A stretch of 64,000 nucleotides of DNA from Corella eumyota (taxonomy: Eukaryota; Chordata; Ascidiacea; Phlebobranchia; Corellidae), in the NCBI GenBank assembly GCA_963082875.1, contig OY720099.1:1488001-1552000 (forward strand). The letters are read 5' to 3'. The notes beneath the pieces are model-generated. The model was not told where the DNA came from. It searched no databases and was given only the letters and a program-made list of their open reading frames with translations. A program made the position numbers and the translations under genes. Positions 35,765 through 48,572 of this stretch are shown in pieces (position 1 is the stretch's first letter; every line of letters begins with the position of its first letter).

Positions 35765-36461
35765 ATTCAGTATTCGCGATGTTTTAGTAATTTTTCTTTT
35801 ATTTAAAGTGTTACTTGGTTGTTTTTTTGCCAATATTGTCAGTTTTTAAAGAAAAAGAAAATGTGTTTACACGAAAAATTTATTTAACCGATTTTTCCAA
35901 AGTTTTTAAATTCCTATCATATATGATCTTCATCAATTATATTGTTTTATTATTTTAAAGTTTCAATACATTTACACTTCATATAAAAGTGATTTATTTC
36001 TATTTAATATTTTTATGTTTATTAATGGCTAAGTCAGTGTTTTTGACAGTTAAAGGACTTTGTACTGGAGTATAAATAGTGTTAAAAAACATGCACTAGC
36101 CTTACGTTAACAACTGTTAAGATATTAATTAACTAAACAGATGTAAATAATTTTGTTTTTATTGAAATTTAAATTCAATAATTTGTTGAAATTTAAATTC
36201 AATAATTTGTTAAAATTTATTAAGGCAATTATAATTACATAAATATAGAAACTTAATAATTGGATAAAAAAATCATACTTAAGAAGACATTTTTAATTAT
36301 AAATATATATTTTATTGGAAACCTAACGGAGGTAAATTAAAACTAAAACTGCATAGATTATAACTATATTTATATATTGTTCTAAAAGGTAATTTAAAAA
36401 TTAAAAAGTGCAACAAAAAATTAAAATATATAATCTTAAAATGCAACAAAAAAATCTAATA
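35761..36461. other. Intergenic between convergent genes
   Basis: AT-rich; no exon. A minus-strand AATAAA (TTTATT at 36311-36316) is a plausible polyadenylation signal for the YDJC gene. A short direct repeat GAAATTTAAATTCAATAATT occurs twice near 36162-36206. Confidence 0.55.
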
Positions 36462-37328
36462 TCAATTCCACTGAGTTATAATTTCTTTTGATTTATAAAA
36501 TTGCAACAATTTTGTTCTTGTAAGTACATTAAGTTCGTGTTCTCTGTCACTTGATAAGGAAAACTGGTCCGCAAATTTTTCACCCATAAACCCATCGGTA
36601 TTTAAATCACTTACATATCCAGGGTGGGTCATTATTTCACAAGTGTTATTATCAACAAACACTTCATTTAAAATGTTCTGTAGTTTAGACACCATCATAG
36701 CAGACCCCATAAGGTTAAGTCCAATAAAGCTGTCCATCCAATATAGATCATAGTTTTGGAAGATTGAAGCTGCTTTTTTGGAGGCGTTAACTACTGTTTC
36801 ATGAAAAAGTTGCCGCTTTAAAGCAATTTTACCATTGTCTATAGATGATAAATGTTCGACTGGCAATCTTGTGTTTCTAATTCCATAATTGGATAGAGTT
36901 TTAGCAAAAACATCAGCCACAGAAGGGCAGATATGGACATGATGGTGGCCATCAACTCTTTCAGGTATGGTACCCATTTGATTTTGAAACCATTTTATTT
37001 GAGCATTTAACTCAATTTTAACATGGTCTGGGTTAATTAATTCATTTTTCCAAAATTCATACTTGCCTAAAAATGTTCCATCTTTATTTAACAATGATAA
37101 AACATCATTAGGTTTTGACAACGGGTAGCCTTCAGTAATATTGAAATGTAATCCAAGAGGTAATCCATGTTTTTTAGCCAGGCTTACAGCAGATAAACTG
37201 TGTTTGCAATTAGGCAGTAAAGAAGCAATGCTGATAGCTCCTTTTTTGAAGCATTCAATTATTCCATGATTTCGATTTTTACCATAACCAAAATCATCAG
37301 CAACTATACATAACCTCCTACTAGCCAT
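36462..37328 (-). CDS. YDJC: YdjC-family carbohydrate deacetylase
   Basis: Single uninterrupted frame of 288 aa from MASRRLCIVADDFG. The family (YdjC/ChbG) are metal-dependent deacetylases of N-acetylated sugar oligomers. Visible signatures: VADDFGYG near residue 8 (metal-binding Asp), GLHFNITEG (His), DGHHHVHICPS (substrate/metal His cluster) and MTHPGYVSD. Length fits the human protein (about 320 aa). An in-frame ATG 48 nt upstream (37376) would add MFVKYFNCFWFVFSVL, a hydrophobic stretch; I prefer the inner start because the family begins just before the VVADDFG strand, but a signal-anchored form is possible. Unlike its intron-rich neighbours, and unlike the multi-exon vertebrate gene, this copy has no intron. 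Confidence 0.93.
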   Translation of the reverse strand: MASRRLCIVADDFGYGKNRNHGIIECFKKGAISIASLLPNCKHSLSAVSLAKKHGLPLGLHFNITEGYPLSKPNDVLSLLNKDGTFLGKYEFWKNELINPDHVKIELNAQIKWFQNQMGTIPERVDGHHHVHICPSVADVFAKTLSNYGIRNTRLPVEHLSSIDNGKIALKRQLFHETVVNASKKAASIFQNYDLYWMDSFIGLNLMGSAMMVSKLQNILNEVFVDNNTCEIMTHPGYVSDLNTDGFMGEKFADQFSLSSDREHELNVLTRTKLLQFYKSKEIITQWN

Positions 37329-38103
37329 TAAAACACTAAACACAAACCAAAAACAATTGAAATATTTAACAAACAATTATTATTTTATATCTACTGCAAT
37401 ATGACATTACTTTTAACACAAACAGATATCATATCCGTTATTCGCTTTTAATACTACTTCCTGTATTATGACAGATGATTTATTTTATGATTAATATTTA
37501 ACGTGCATGGCTGATATAGTAGATATGTAAAAAGCAACAGAAAATGGCCCTGAAAATACAAACCTAACCTATCCTAAATTGGAAGACTTAAATTATTCAT
37601 TAATTTATTTAGCAGCAACAGAAAGGTTTTAAGCACGTAAAATTAAACTTTTATTGCACCAAAATATATATCATTTTCTAACAAACTAGTAAAGTATTAT
37701 ATTCCATCATTTAAACACTTAAAAGACCATATTTTATCATTTTAAATCACATTTTTCTCTAAAAAATCGTTTAGTATTTATAAAAAAAAACCTTAAGTAT
37801 TGTCGGTCATCATAACACACCAAAAATCGTTGTTTTGTAATAAGGTAAGTGACGTATTTATGTCAACAGCCATGGTGGAACCCTAACTTAAACACGTCAC
37901 CAAAATGTTTAATTATCGTTAATAATTTACCTTTTATTATAAAGCACAAACTTTAAATTACTTGGATTTTAATATTACCCTAATTTAACCCCTAAAAACC
38001 TATAGCTGGCTTTATACATTTAGCAAGTTTAATTTTAATGGGAAAAAATTAAATATCTTTAAGAAGCAATAGTTTATCTTTTTCTAAACTATATATAATC
38101 ATT
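37329..38103. other. Intergenic between YDJC and RAB3GAP2
   Basis: Holds the presumed YDJC promoter and RAB3GAP2 3' UTR (both genes on the minus strand). AT-rich, no exon recognised; TTTATT at about 37650-37655 could be a minus-strand polyadenylation signal. Confidence 0.5.
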
Positions 38104-41100
38104 TTAATTCGAAAGAGAAGAAACAATTTCCACTAAACACAAAGCAATTGAATATTGGGCATGATCTTCAGGAAGCATAGAAGCAACAACTCTTGTTAGA
38201 AATATTGTGTCCTCGATGTTTACATCAGGTTTGGGGATTTGATTTGGGTCCTAGTTAATGGATTAGTTGATTTATAGTTCTTTGAATTATAGAAATACTT
38301 TAAATGCCCAACTCTTACAAATGGACACATAGTATTACAAGGACATCAACAGTTTAGATTTTTAGTACACCATATTAACTTAGAAATTTATAAATCCCTT
38401 ATACGCCAAAAATAAACACACAATTTTAGACACATTTAATTAAAAATATAACGATAATATTTAGTCTCGTAAATACAAACTTATACTAACATGAGCTTTA
38501 ATCCAAGAACTTAATGTAGTTGGCATTTGAGACATTAAAATAATTCCATCATCAGGGCAAACATTAAGGAAATAATGTGATAAACGTTGTCCTAAGACAA
38601 CTAATAAGCGGGATGCCATTAAGTCAGAATCATTCACACTTTTCAGTGCCTGAATTATTTAATATTTTGTTAGAGGTTTTCAGTGCGTTTCAATTAATTC
38701 TGTTATTTAGTAACAAAATATAATATGGTAAGTTTACCTCATGGCCAAGTAAATCCAATCCATTCCTAAATAGTTCATCAACATACTGGATTTGAACCTT
38801 GACAATAAAATATGTATTTTTAAAAAAATCATATCCAAGTATAAATAAATATAAAATTTTTTTAATATTTACCAAGCTTTCATCTACTTGGAATTCAGCA
38901 GCCATATGAATTGTATTCAAAATCCAATTATAATAATCTTCATTTGTGGTTGACATTCCCATTTTAGATACAACAGCAGTTATAAGTTTATCAAAAAACT
39001 AAAATATTTAAATTTTAATAGCAGAACAACTTAAGAAAGGGTAAAATTATAAAAAAGTGCCTTTTTGTTAACATAAACTGTACAGGCAGTTTTTAAAAAC
39101 AAAATTAAATATAAAAAACGAAAATTAACTTAAATTTAGTCTACCTGTTTTCTGTGGGTCATTATTTTGTTCTCCACAATGTCTTGTGTGTTTAATACTT
39201 GCTGATTATCACATATATCCATGGATAAATAAGATATTGAATCATGATCAAATAATTGGGTTAAAGGTTTTACTTTACTAAGGGAGAACTTGACAATCCC
39301 ATGAACAATACTAAAAATTTTATTTGTATATTTTTAAAGTGCATTTTACACCTAATACTTTTTAAACAATTAAAATTGAAATAAAGAATATCAACAAGAA
39401 TATTCCATAAATTTTTAAAGCAAAACAATAATAAAAAAAATGTCTAAAGTTTAGAATTGTTACAGTACTTACAATAGTAAATGTAGGAAATATTGTACAA
39501 GCAAATAGTTTGCCGTAGCTTGAGATTTACCAAGCTCAACAATTGATTCTTTTCCTGTCACATCTTTCCAAGTATCTTCAACTAACAAGTTGGATTCGTA
39601 CATTTTCTCATAACCTGTTAACAAAATATTAATATTAACATGAGATTCTGGGCTCCTTACTGCTTACATATTGCAATATAGAACCATTTAGATAACCTAT
39701 ACATAACTAAATATGTATATATATCACACAATAAAACAATTGATATTTGTACCTGTATCTATAGAAGGTTTAGGAAATTGATCTGGATCAGCGTTAGAAA
39801 TAATCTGAAACATTTTCTGGCAATTTCCACAAAATTTCGGCATCGAATTTTCACTAATTTCAACCTCCTAAAAATATAAAAATATTGTTAAAATTGGTAT
39901 GTTAAATTACACCTATATTTAAGTGTTATAAAAAGATAGTGACACATCAAATAAACATTGTCTTTAAAGTACTTTACACTTGTTAAACTTAGGACTCTAA
40001 AAAAAACAATAAAAGGTCATTAATGTATTAACTAAATTAGAGACATATGTGTTCTAAAGTATTAAAGTTAATATAATTAACAATATTTTTTTACCTTTCT
40101 ACATAATCTATCCTTGGGTGACTTCCCAACCTTATCAATCAACTTCACCAATGCCAGAAATCTTTTCTTGATAAACATATTCCAAGCCATAACAGCTAAA
40201 CCATGTTGTAAATGTGGATCACATGATATTAAACTTAGGTGGGATAACGCCTTCTCAAAGTTCTCAACAACCTAAATTTAAAAAAAATTGAATTTAAAGA
40301 ATTAATTTGCGAGAATAAAAAAAATTTGAAGTTAAAGTTGTAAATAAAAGTTATATTGTAGCAACTTATTATACAAAAAAATGCGTGGTGTATAGGTGAA
40401 TTATAACCATATTACGACAAATAAAATCCCAACCATAGAGCAATGAATCAACTATTTTTTATAATGTTGTTTACCATTTTAAGATTATGTTATGCAAACA
40501 TTTTAGTTGTTAAATAATGACACTTACCAAGCAGTCTTTATTCCAGGTAACAATTGCTTCCCAGAAACAATGAGAATGAAAAACATTCGCTGATAAACTT
40601 ATCGGTAATCTTTCAAATAAATCTTTCTCAATACAATCTAAAAAGAATAAAATATTATCCAAATGCACATTCTAAAGATTAATGAAGTTCGACCACATGG
40701 TTTAATTTCTACTGTTGGTATATTAAATGTTTTTAGATAAAACAAATTGTTAATTAGTCAAAACAATGCGAAAAAAGTGGTGAAATTTGTAAATTTTACC
40801 TTTTAACAACTCTTGTTTGTCAGTGAATTCATTTTCAAGTTTTTCATTAGGATTAAAAATATGAAGTGAAACATCAGATCTACAACTTGTAGTTGCCATT
40901 AACTCAGCTATGTAACCTATACAAAACATAAAATATTTATATCTGGGCCAAGGAACTAAACTAGAATGTAGTATAACACTGTTTTACTTACGATATAAAT
41001 ATTAAAATGCAAGATATTTACTTTATACAAAGATACAGAAAGTTAAATAATTTAATATATACCTGATCCGTTCGATTGTAGGTCCAATACACTAACACTT

Positions 41101-44100
41101 TCAATCATTTTGTCCATCTAAACAAGCATTCACACATAAAATAAAACTGTTAAATATATTATTGTATATCAAAATTGATTGTGTCATTTGCATTTTGAAA
41201 ATTCTTAAATTATAAATGAACTAAAAACTACTTAAGTAAATGTTAGAAAAAGATTGTAACTCACTGTTGAGCATTGATTTCCAAGTGAGATTGCAACATT
41301 GATCAACAAACAATCCTCAAGTTGCAGAACCACAAACTTCCATCTCTCGATATCAACCCACAGGGTTTCCCAATCTTTTCTGGATATTTCTAAAAAAAAT
41401 TGACATTTTCAAATTTAATATTTTACAAAAAAATTATGTTTTTGTAAAATAATAAGTATAAGACAGTTTATATTTACCTTCACTAGTAGATTCTTCATCT
41501 ATTTCCATATTATCATCACTTTTATTAATTTCCTCTTTCTTTAAAAAAAAAAAATTTTATACACATATAAGATAATCATTATTTTTTTTTTATAAAAGTA
41601 ATTTTTTAGGTGCAAATTTAAATTAACTTTTTGGAATTTGTCAAAATTTCTACATTGCGTAATGTATTCAAATATATTATTTATCAATATAATATATTTA
41701 TCAAGTATTCATATATATATAATTCATAAAAATAGTATTTGTACAGTATTTATAAATGCAATAAACAACATCGATAACCGGCAGCGTGGTGTAGTGGTAA
41801 GAGCACTTGCTACACCACCCATGAGGTCTTGGGTTCAATCCCCACTGATCTTATGCTGTAGCACCCTTGAGTAAGGCGCTATAAACGGTATGAACTCTTG
41901 CTGAGCCAGCGCTTAATCAGCAGCATAATTACAAGGCAATTATAGTCTCTATAATATCCCAAACTGCCACAGGCAACTCGAGACTGGGTCGGAATAACTT
42001 ATGTTACTCTATGTTTAAGTCGTGCATTCGACTTTCCCACATCGAGGATAAAATATATACAAAAAAAAAAAAAAACATAAATAATCTTTCAAATCATATT
42101 TGCTTTATTTTATCTTGTAAATATTAGGATTCTCCATTACCTTTGATTCTCTTTTATTAAACTCAACTGCTACTCCTCTACATGTCAAAGCTATAACATA
42201 AGATGTCAAAACATTTCTGGATGGAACACAAACTTCACCCCTCACCCACTCCCACCAGTGGGACAGTCCCTGTGGGGCATCCTCTTGTGCAACATCACCG
42301 ACGTAGCAACTTTTGTTTTCACTAAGTGCGACGATGAATTGCTGAAGATGTTCAACATTTTTTGAGACATCTAAACATTACAAGTTTAGAAAAATAAATT
42401 AATTGTGATCGGGCTTTATTAGTTTACATATAAAAGAGTTTTAAACAAAAAAAATGCTGTTTATTTGAAAAAAAACATTGACGACAATGACTTACTTTTT
42501 AGAGCAATGTTTTCGTTGTCTTGGAAGCTTTCAAAAACCAATTTTAATATTTCCTTATCACTAACATCTACATGTTTGTTAATCTCAGTTAAAATATCCA
42601 GAGGATTGATTGAACCAAACAAAGAAGAATGAAAAAGAAAATTTCCTATTTTTAAAAATAAATAAAAGTTTTTTAATTAAGGTAAATAAAAGTTTTTTAA
42701 TTAAGGTAACAACCTTTTGATCAATATATTATTTTTTACATTTACCCAATTTTGAACGATTTGTACCATTTTCAATGATAGAACATTTTCCATTCTCGTT
42801 AAATTTAAAACATGGCAAAAAATTTACAATTTCAATTGAAACCGAATCCTAAAAATTAAAAATTATTTAACTATATGACATATAAGTAAGGCATAAAGTC
42901 ACTTTACATTTTTAATAAATAACATTTTTAACATACCTGAAAAGTAATATTGGGAAGGGCATGTGAATTTTTGTAAGATTCAAATAAAAGTTTAACTTTG
43001 TCCCAATTATCTTGCGTTATATTCAACAATTCACACATTTTTGTATCATCCTGAATATAAATATAATAATGTCACAAAAAGTGTATAAAATAATAACTTA
43101 TATAAAATAATATAACAAAGTCTAATACCATAAAGCCTATATTAATCTGGTTTTAGAAATGAATTCTAATTTACACTTGCACTAAAGATTAATTCTAGCA
43201 TTAATTAGCCAATAACAAATTAATTTAAAAATTGTAATCTTATACTACATACTTAATATAACACCATATACTGATTTATGTTTTTAAACAGTATTTGAAA
43301 TCTATATTAACCAGTTTAGTGTTGTCTACGTTAGTAAATTGTTTGTTGATTTCACACACAGAGTCGTACAGGTTGACCAAGGTTAGTTGGGATTTAAGAT
43401 ATTCAACAAAATTTAATTCTTCTTTCTTATTGCTACCTATATATGAAAATAATAAAAATAAATACACATTTTATCAAACATTTATTTATTTTTTTTCATA
43501 TATATTTGTCCTCAATGTGGGAAGGTGGACCTCATGACTTAAACATAGAGTAACAACTGTTACTCCGACCCAGTCCTGAGTTGACTTTGGCAGTTTGGAT
43601 ATTATAGATTATAATTGCCTAATAATTATGCTGCTGATTAAGTGCTGGCTCAGAAGTTTCTTACTGTTTATAGCACCTCACTCAAGGGCGCTACAACATG
43701 AAAGTAGTGGGGATTAAACCCACAACCTCACGTAGTGTAGCAAGTGTTCCATTGTTAAACAAAAGATAAATTACGTAACTTTAAAAATAATTTTTTAAGT
43801 ATGTTAAACTTTTAAAAAAATTCAATTTTCTAAAGTTTTTAAAATAGTTGAACTTAAAACAATCCACAACCTCTCTGGTTAAGTTTTTCAAGAGTTTGCT
43901 CCAAACATAATCGACACAAATCTCTTCCACTCCTCCTAGATTGCAGGATCTTCTCAATTCCTTGTTTCTGTACAGAGCACATCATCATTTCACCCAACAA
44001 CTTCGTTATTTCAATATCATCTAAATACACAAAAACTGGTTTAATTGTTAATTAACATTGAATTTAAAATAAAATTATTATTTACATGTTTTTTTTAACT

Positions 44101-47100
44101 ATTTACAAAGATTTTTTGTGTTGCTATATAAAAAGAGCAATAATAGGCATAAATATTAAATATAATTTGATTAATTAAACTGTTTTATAAGGAATATATT
44201 TAACCTCTTTTTTTGGCATGAATGAGTTGATTAACGTTTCTTAGAAGATGAATATCTCTTGCTTTGCTACTATTTGTATCGCTAAAAATATTTAAAAATA
44301 AGCAATTTGTTACTTAAAATAAAAGTTAAAAGCAATAAAAGCAAAAAAGCAATAAGTTAAATAATTTTACCTCAGTGTTAAATGAAATGGCACCAAAATA
44401 TCTTTAATTTTTCCATCAGCCTCCACTATACAACACTGGACCCTGTTCTTTAATATTCCACCTTTTTCTGTCACATTATTTAAACCAAGAATCCCAAATT
44501 GAGGGCTCAGAAGCCTAAAAAATCAAAATATATCGCAATTTTATCAAAAAAACTTCAAGCATCTTTCATTACCCCTACCCAGTGCAAGCTGGTGGCATTC
44601 CTTTAATTATAGGCCCTATACAAAAAACAGAAGCCCATGCACTTATTTAGTGACAAAAAATTAACTTTGAATTTTTGCTGACCTTGCATTTTTGCTGATA
44701 TTAAAAGCTCCAACCCTTGGTCCATTAATACACGACCAAATCTCCACTATCCCTCGTCTTGGAGCGTATATACATAGAAATAATGCAACAAGTTTGGTGT
44801 GGCCTCGTGATTGTTTTCTTGTATCATCTGTGGTTTGAATAAACCCAACTTGTGCATCTCTATAACCTAATGTAAAAAAAATGTTAATTTAAAACCTAAT
44901 TTATAAAATAATAGCCAAGAAAATCTGCAAATTTAATCAAGATAAAAAAATGCTTTAAGTCTTATATTTACAGTTGAACATAATTTTCCAAGCATTAAAT
45001 GAAACTTTAACACATTTTTTACAAATTTATATTATAATTAACAAATAAAATATCATTTTATTACAATCTCATTTCACCTTTCCACATTCTTACAACATAA
45101 CCCTTCGTCAGATCAATGAGCAAAACTCGACCAAAACTATCGGTTGTTGCTGCCAACCAGTTCGTACCTGGAGCTAATTTGATTTTGTTACCATGACGAC
45201 CAATGTCTGGAAAGCCATAAGTCATGTCTAATGGTGTTCCTGCTTCTATCTGTTAAAAGTAATTTACTTCTATTAATGCCCAACCCAATTATGTATGTCT
45301 AATTTTTAAGCCTTTGAAACATATTAAACTGCTCTTTGTGATGCATGAGCAAATTAGCATGGACAAATATTTGTCGCAACCATATTATTACAGTTGAAAA
45401 TTCAGCCTGTAGAGCATGCAATTTTTTAATATTTCAATATATCTATTTGAATAAATGTATTTATGTTAAAATGCAGCTTAAACTACAATGCACTCATTTA
45501 GTATTAACATTAAATTTAAATATTATTAACCTTCGGCTCTTGTTTCTTGTTTGATTCTTCAGGTTGTTGACCCTGTGAACCCCAGTTCAACCAACCACTT
45601 GCTGCATGGTACAACGCTGTCTTAAACTTGTTTGCCACCTCCAATGCAACATGGGATAAGAAGGGAGTAGAACTTCCCTAAAAATAACAGAATAGTTGCA
45701 TTATACTTTGGTATAATAGTGTTCAAAGTTCATTAATTTACAGCATAAGTCCCTGGGGTTTCCCTTGCTTCCATTCTGTAGCACTTTTAAGATAGGTTCT
45801 AGTGTTACTCGATTAACATTAAAAATAAATAATGAAAGCGTATCATGTTAAAATTACCTCTATAGCGAGATAGAACCCAACGAAAGGTCCAGCACCACAA
45901 GTAACATATTGAGAGATAGCAGGAGGGTTGGTGGTTATCTCAGTGTTAAAACCGCCGTGGATTGAAGCTGAATGCATTTGCTCAAATGGGGTTGGAACAT
46001 TAACTCCTGTACTGACATGAGATGTGATGTTATCTTGTCTCATTAATTTCCATTTTTTATAGGACAAGGGTGGGGGTGAGATTTGTGTTGTACCACTTGC
46101 TGTTGCTAACATAAAATATAAAAATAAAATTAAAATTTCAAATTAGGAATAAAATGGTAATCATTGAATGGCAAATGTATTGTATTATAGCTAATAGAAT
46201 AATTCCTATTTTTAAAGCGACATATGTATAAAGTTTTACATGCTAAATTATAAACTTAAATTAAAAAAACAATTTTTAAGCCAAATAAACTATACATAAA
46301 TAAAACAAAACAAGTATATATATAGAGAAGTATAATTACAGGTATATGTACTATGTCAACAGTCGGTTGTAATTAAAAATAATTATAAAAAGGTTAAACT
46401 TTTAATGCAATCATACCAGCAGCCAATTTATTCCTGCATGCCCTTAAGGTTTGAAATAAACTAAATCCATCCAAGATCACCAGAGCATCTTTGTACAACA
46501 ATGTCACCTCTTCTTTCTGGTCTGCTACCTGGTGTTTTGTTGAATGTAATGTACAACAACTCAACTCGAGAACTGCTGACTCATGAAAGGCTTGGGATAT
46601 TAACAAGTCACCATTCTAAACCAAATATATAAATAAATTTTAAAGTAAATTTTGTTTTAAAATTTGTTAAAATTCTAAACTTTATAACTAGTTTTATCAT
46701 TTTTTGTAAGAAAACTTTTCTTTGAAATTATATAATCAAGTTTTGTAGCCATACTAACTACAGTACAGGAGTTTATATGTAAAAAAAAATATCATTCCTA
46801 ACAGTGCACTCAATTAAATTACAAAATTAGACATCATAAGTTTGCAAGAAAGCCCAATATACCTCTGTGTACAATCTAATATATCCAGAAGCTAGACCCA
46901 CAACCACACATGTCCAATCTGAACAACCATACGATGATTTTTTGAGGGAGACAAGGGGCAAGCATAAAACTTCAGTTATACTTTCACTGTCAAATATTTT
47001 ATTATTATTTGTTGTGCAGTTGAAAATCAATATAATTTAACTTTAAATTTTACTACAAACTTACACATTTTCCCCTTCTTCTGTTAAAACTCCTTTCCAA

Positions 47101-47958
47101 CATGATTTCAAATTCCCTGATTTAACTAATTTCAAAAACAAATATTTATTTAAAAAAAAAAAGACAAACAATTACTTAAAAATATTCTAATACATAAAAG
47201 CCTATAAATAAGTATTTAATTAGATTTAAAAAATAAATAAAATAAATATTATAAACTTTAAAAAAATACCATTTAAGAAAGCAATTCTGTCTTGATAAGC
47301 AATGCACATATGATCAAGTAAAGGAGAGATTGAAACAATACATTTCTCTATCCAACCATGTTCATTATTATCCACTTCTTCTGTTGCTTCATTAATTAGT
47401 TCCTTAAAAATTATTTGGATTTACCATGTTATTTAAAGCAATGTTTTTTTTCCAGTAAACATACAAAAAATGAAATAAAACTTATTAAACATTGTGAAAA
47501 ATATGATTATTTTACCTCAATTTTTGCATCATCTTCCACTTCCCAATCTCCCCATTGTTCCTCTTCCCAAGAAACTTCTTTTTCTGTTAAAAATTAATTA
47601 ACAAATTTTTAAAATTATGACCTTTTTATAATTAAAAAATGGCTTCTCATTTTGTTATAAATAAAAGTTGTATACCTTCAGTCTGACAGTATAAACTATA
47701 TAAATACATATATAGATTGCTATAAATTAATATAATACTTAAGTTAGAGCAACTTTAAATTAATAATTTTACTTATTTATTAAACTATTTAATTGTATTT
47801 CCAAAAATAAATTAGCGAAAGTAAAATTTTAAAATATTTTTCAACCTTAGCTTAAAATAAATTCCCGTCCACCTACCTTTGTTTGTTTCGAACAAAAACT
47901 CTTTAACATCTTGGATATTTGATATAGAAATAAGTTGTTTAATTTTGCAGGAAGACAT
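38104..47958 (-). CDS. RAB3GAP2: RAB3GAP2, Rab3 GTPase-activating protein non-catalytic subunit
   Basis: 31 coding exons rebuilt with closed phases, about 1353 aa (human 1393). Right to left, + coordinates: 47877-47958, 47516-47583, 47270-47402, 47065-47116, 46863-46986, 46417-46615, 45858-46105, 45531-45677, 45078-45249, 44683-44866, 44371-44514, 44205-44281, 43871-44020, 43312-43436, 42937-43050, 42746-42848, 42496-42645, 42141-42370, 41478-41538, 41265-41389, 41063-41117, 40800-40916, 40528-40637, 40095-40271, 39753-39867, 39473-39614, 39145-39310, 38873-38998, 38738-38797, 38491-38649, 38104-38250. Diagnostic matches to the human protein: [76 protein letters not shown] and [12 protein letters not shown]. 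The N-terminal third is the beta-propeller-like domain; the rest is the helical C-terminal domain. It pairs with RAB3GAP1 as a GAP for Rab3 and a GEF for Rab18 (established knowledge). Confidence 0.95.
40380..40465 (+). repeat. Copy of a short dispersed repeat (partial)
   Basis: GCGTGGTGTATAGGTGAATT then CAACCATAGAGCAATGAA resembles the copies at 45275, 54528, 62168 and 63375. In an intron of RAB3GAP2. Confidence 0.5.
41779..42073 (+). mobile_element. tRNA-derived SINE, full-length-looking
   Basis: Starts with a tRNA-like head: GGCAGCGTGGTGTAGTGGTA (A box) and GGTCTTGGGTTCAATCCCC (B box), followed by a ~220-bp body (GAGCCAGCGCTTAATCAGCA, CTCGAGACTGGGTCGGAATA, TTCCCACATCGAGGATAAAA) and a 3' A-rich tail. 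It lies in a RAB3GAP2 intron. The composite structure resembles the Ciona SINE called Cics-1 in the literature, but the name is from memory and not checked. Confidence 0.9.
43497..43752 (-). mobile_element. tRNA-derived SINE
   Basis: Minus-strand copy of the same family with head AACACTTGCTACACTACGTG, body CTGAGCCAGCACTTAATCAG and end CACATTGAGGACAAATATAT. In the RAB3GAP2 intron between the exons at 43312 and 43871; more diverged than the 41.8-kb copy. Confidence 0.88.
45275..45425 (+). repeat. Copy of a ~150-bp dispersed repeat
   Basis: Contains ATGTCTAATTTTTAAGCC, TTAAACTGCTCTTTGTGATG, ATATTTGTCGCAACCATATT and CCTGTAGAGCATGC in the same order as the copy at 54528. In a RAB3GAP2 intron. Confidence 0.6.
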
Positions 47959-48572
47959 TCAATTAATCTTTAATTTAATTATGTATCAAAACCATTACCT
48001 AATATTAGCGAACGTCAACAATAATAAAAAATATCCGCTACAGCGAAAGTAGTAACTTTTTTTTATAAGATAAGTACTTTCATAATAATATATTTTTTAT
48101 TTAAAGCCAACTTACAAAATTTATCAATACAAAATACTTATACTATATACTTAAAAATAAAATCCTAATTTAAACAAAATACTTAATTTGCCAGATATTT
48201 TTGTCAAAAATGCTGTTTTATATCCCAATTTTGGTGTTATTTTCTTATTTCATTTACCTAATAACTTATATTTAAATAATATGTATGTACTAATAGAATT
48301 AACCACTACTTTATCTGTAATAAAAAACATTTATTACATAAACATAAAACTTACTTAAATAGCAATAAAAGTACATTACATTTGCGGTTAAACATCACAA
48401 TAACAATGTCGAAAAAGTACATTAACATTTGTACTACAATACAGTAAAAATGACGGTAAAGATACAATAAATAAATTTTGCAGTGCATTAAAAAGCATTT
48501 TTGCACAGACAAAATGTCACAGCGGCCCGAAGGCAAATCCATAAGTCTTTAGGGCGTACCCTTTGTACTCCT
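47959..48572. other. Intergenic between RAB3GAP2 and the next minus-strand gene
   Basis: Holds the presumed RAB3GAP2 5' end and the 3' UTR of the 48.6-51.2 kb gene. AT-rich; the small frame at 48351-48542 has no support. Confidence 0.5.
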
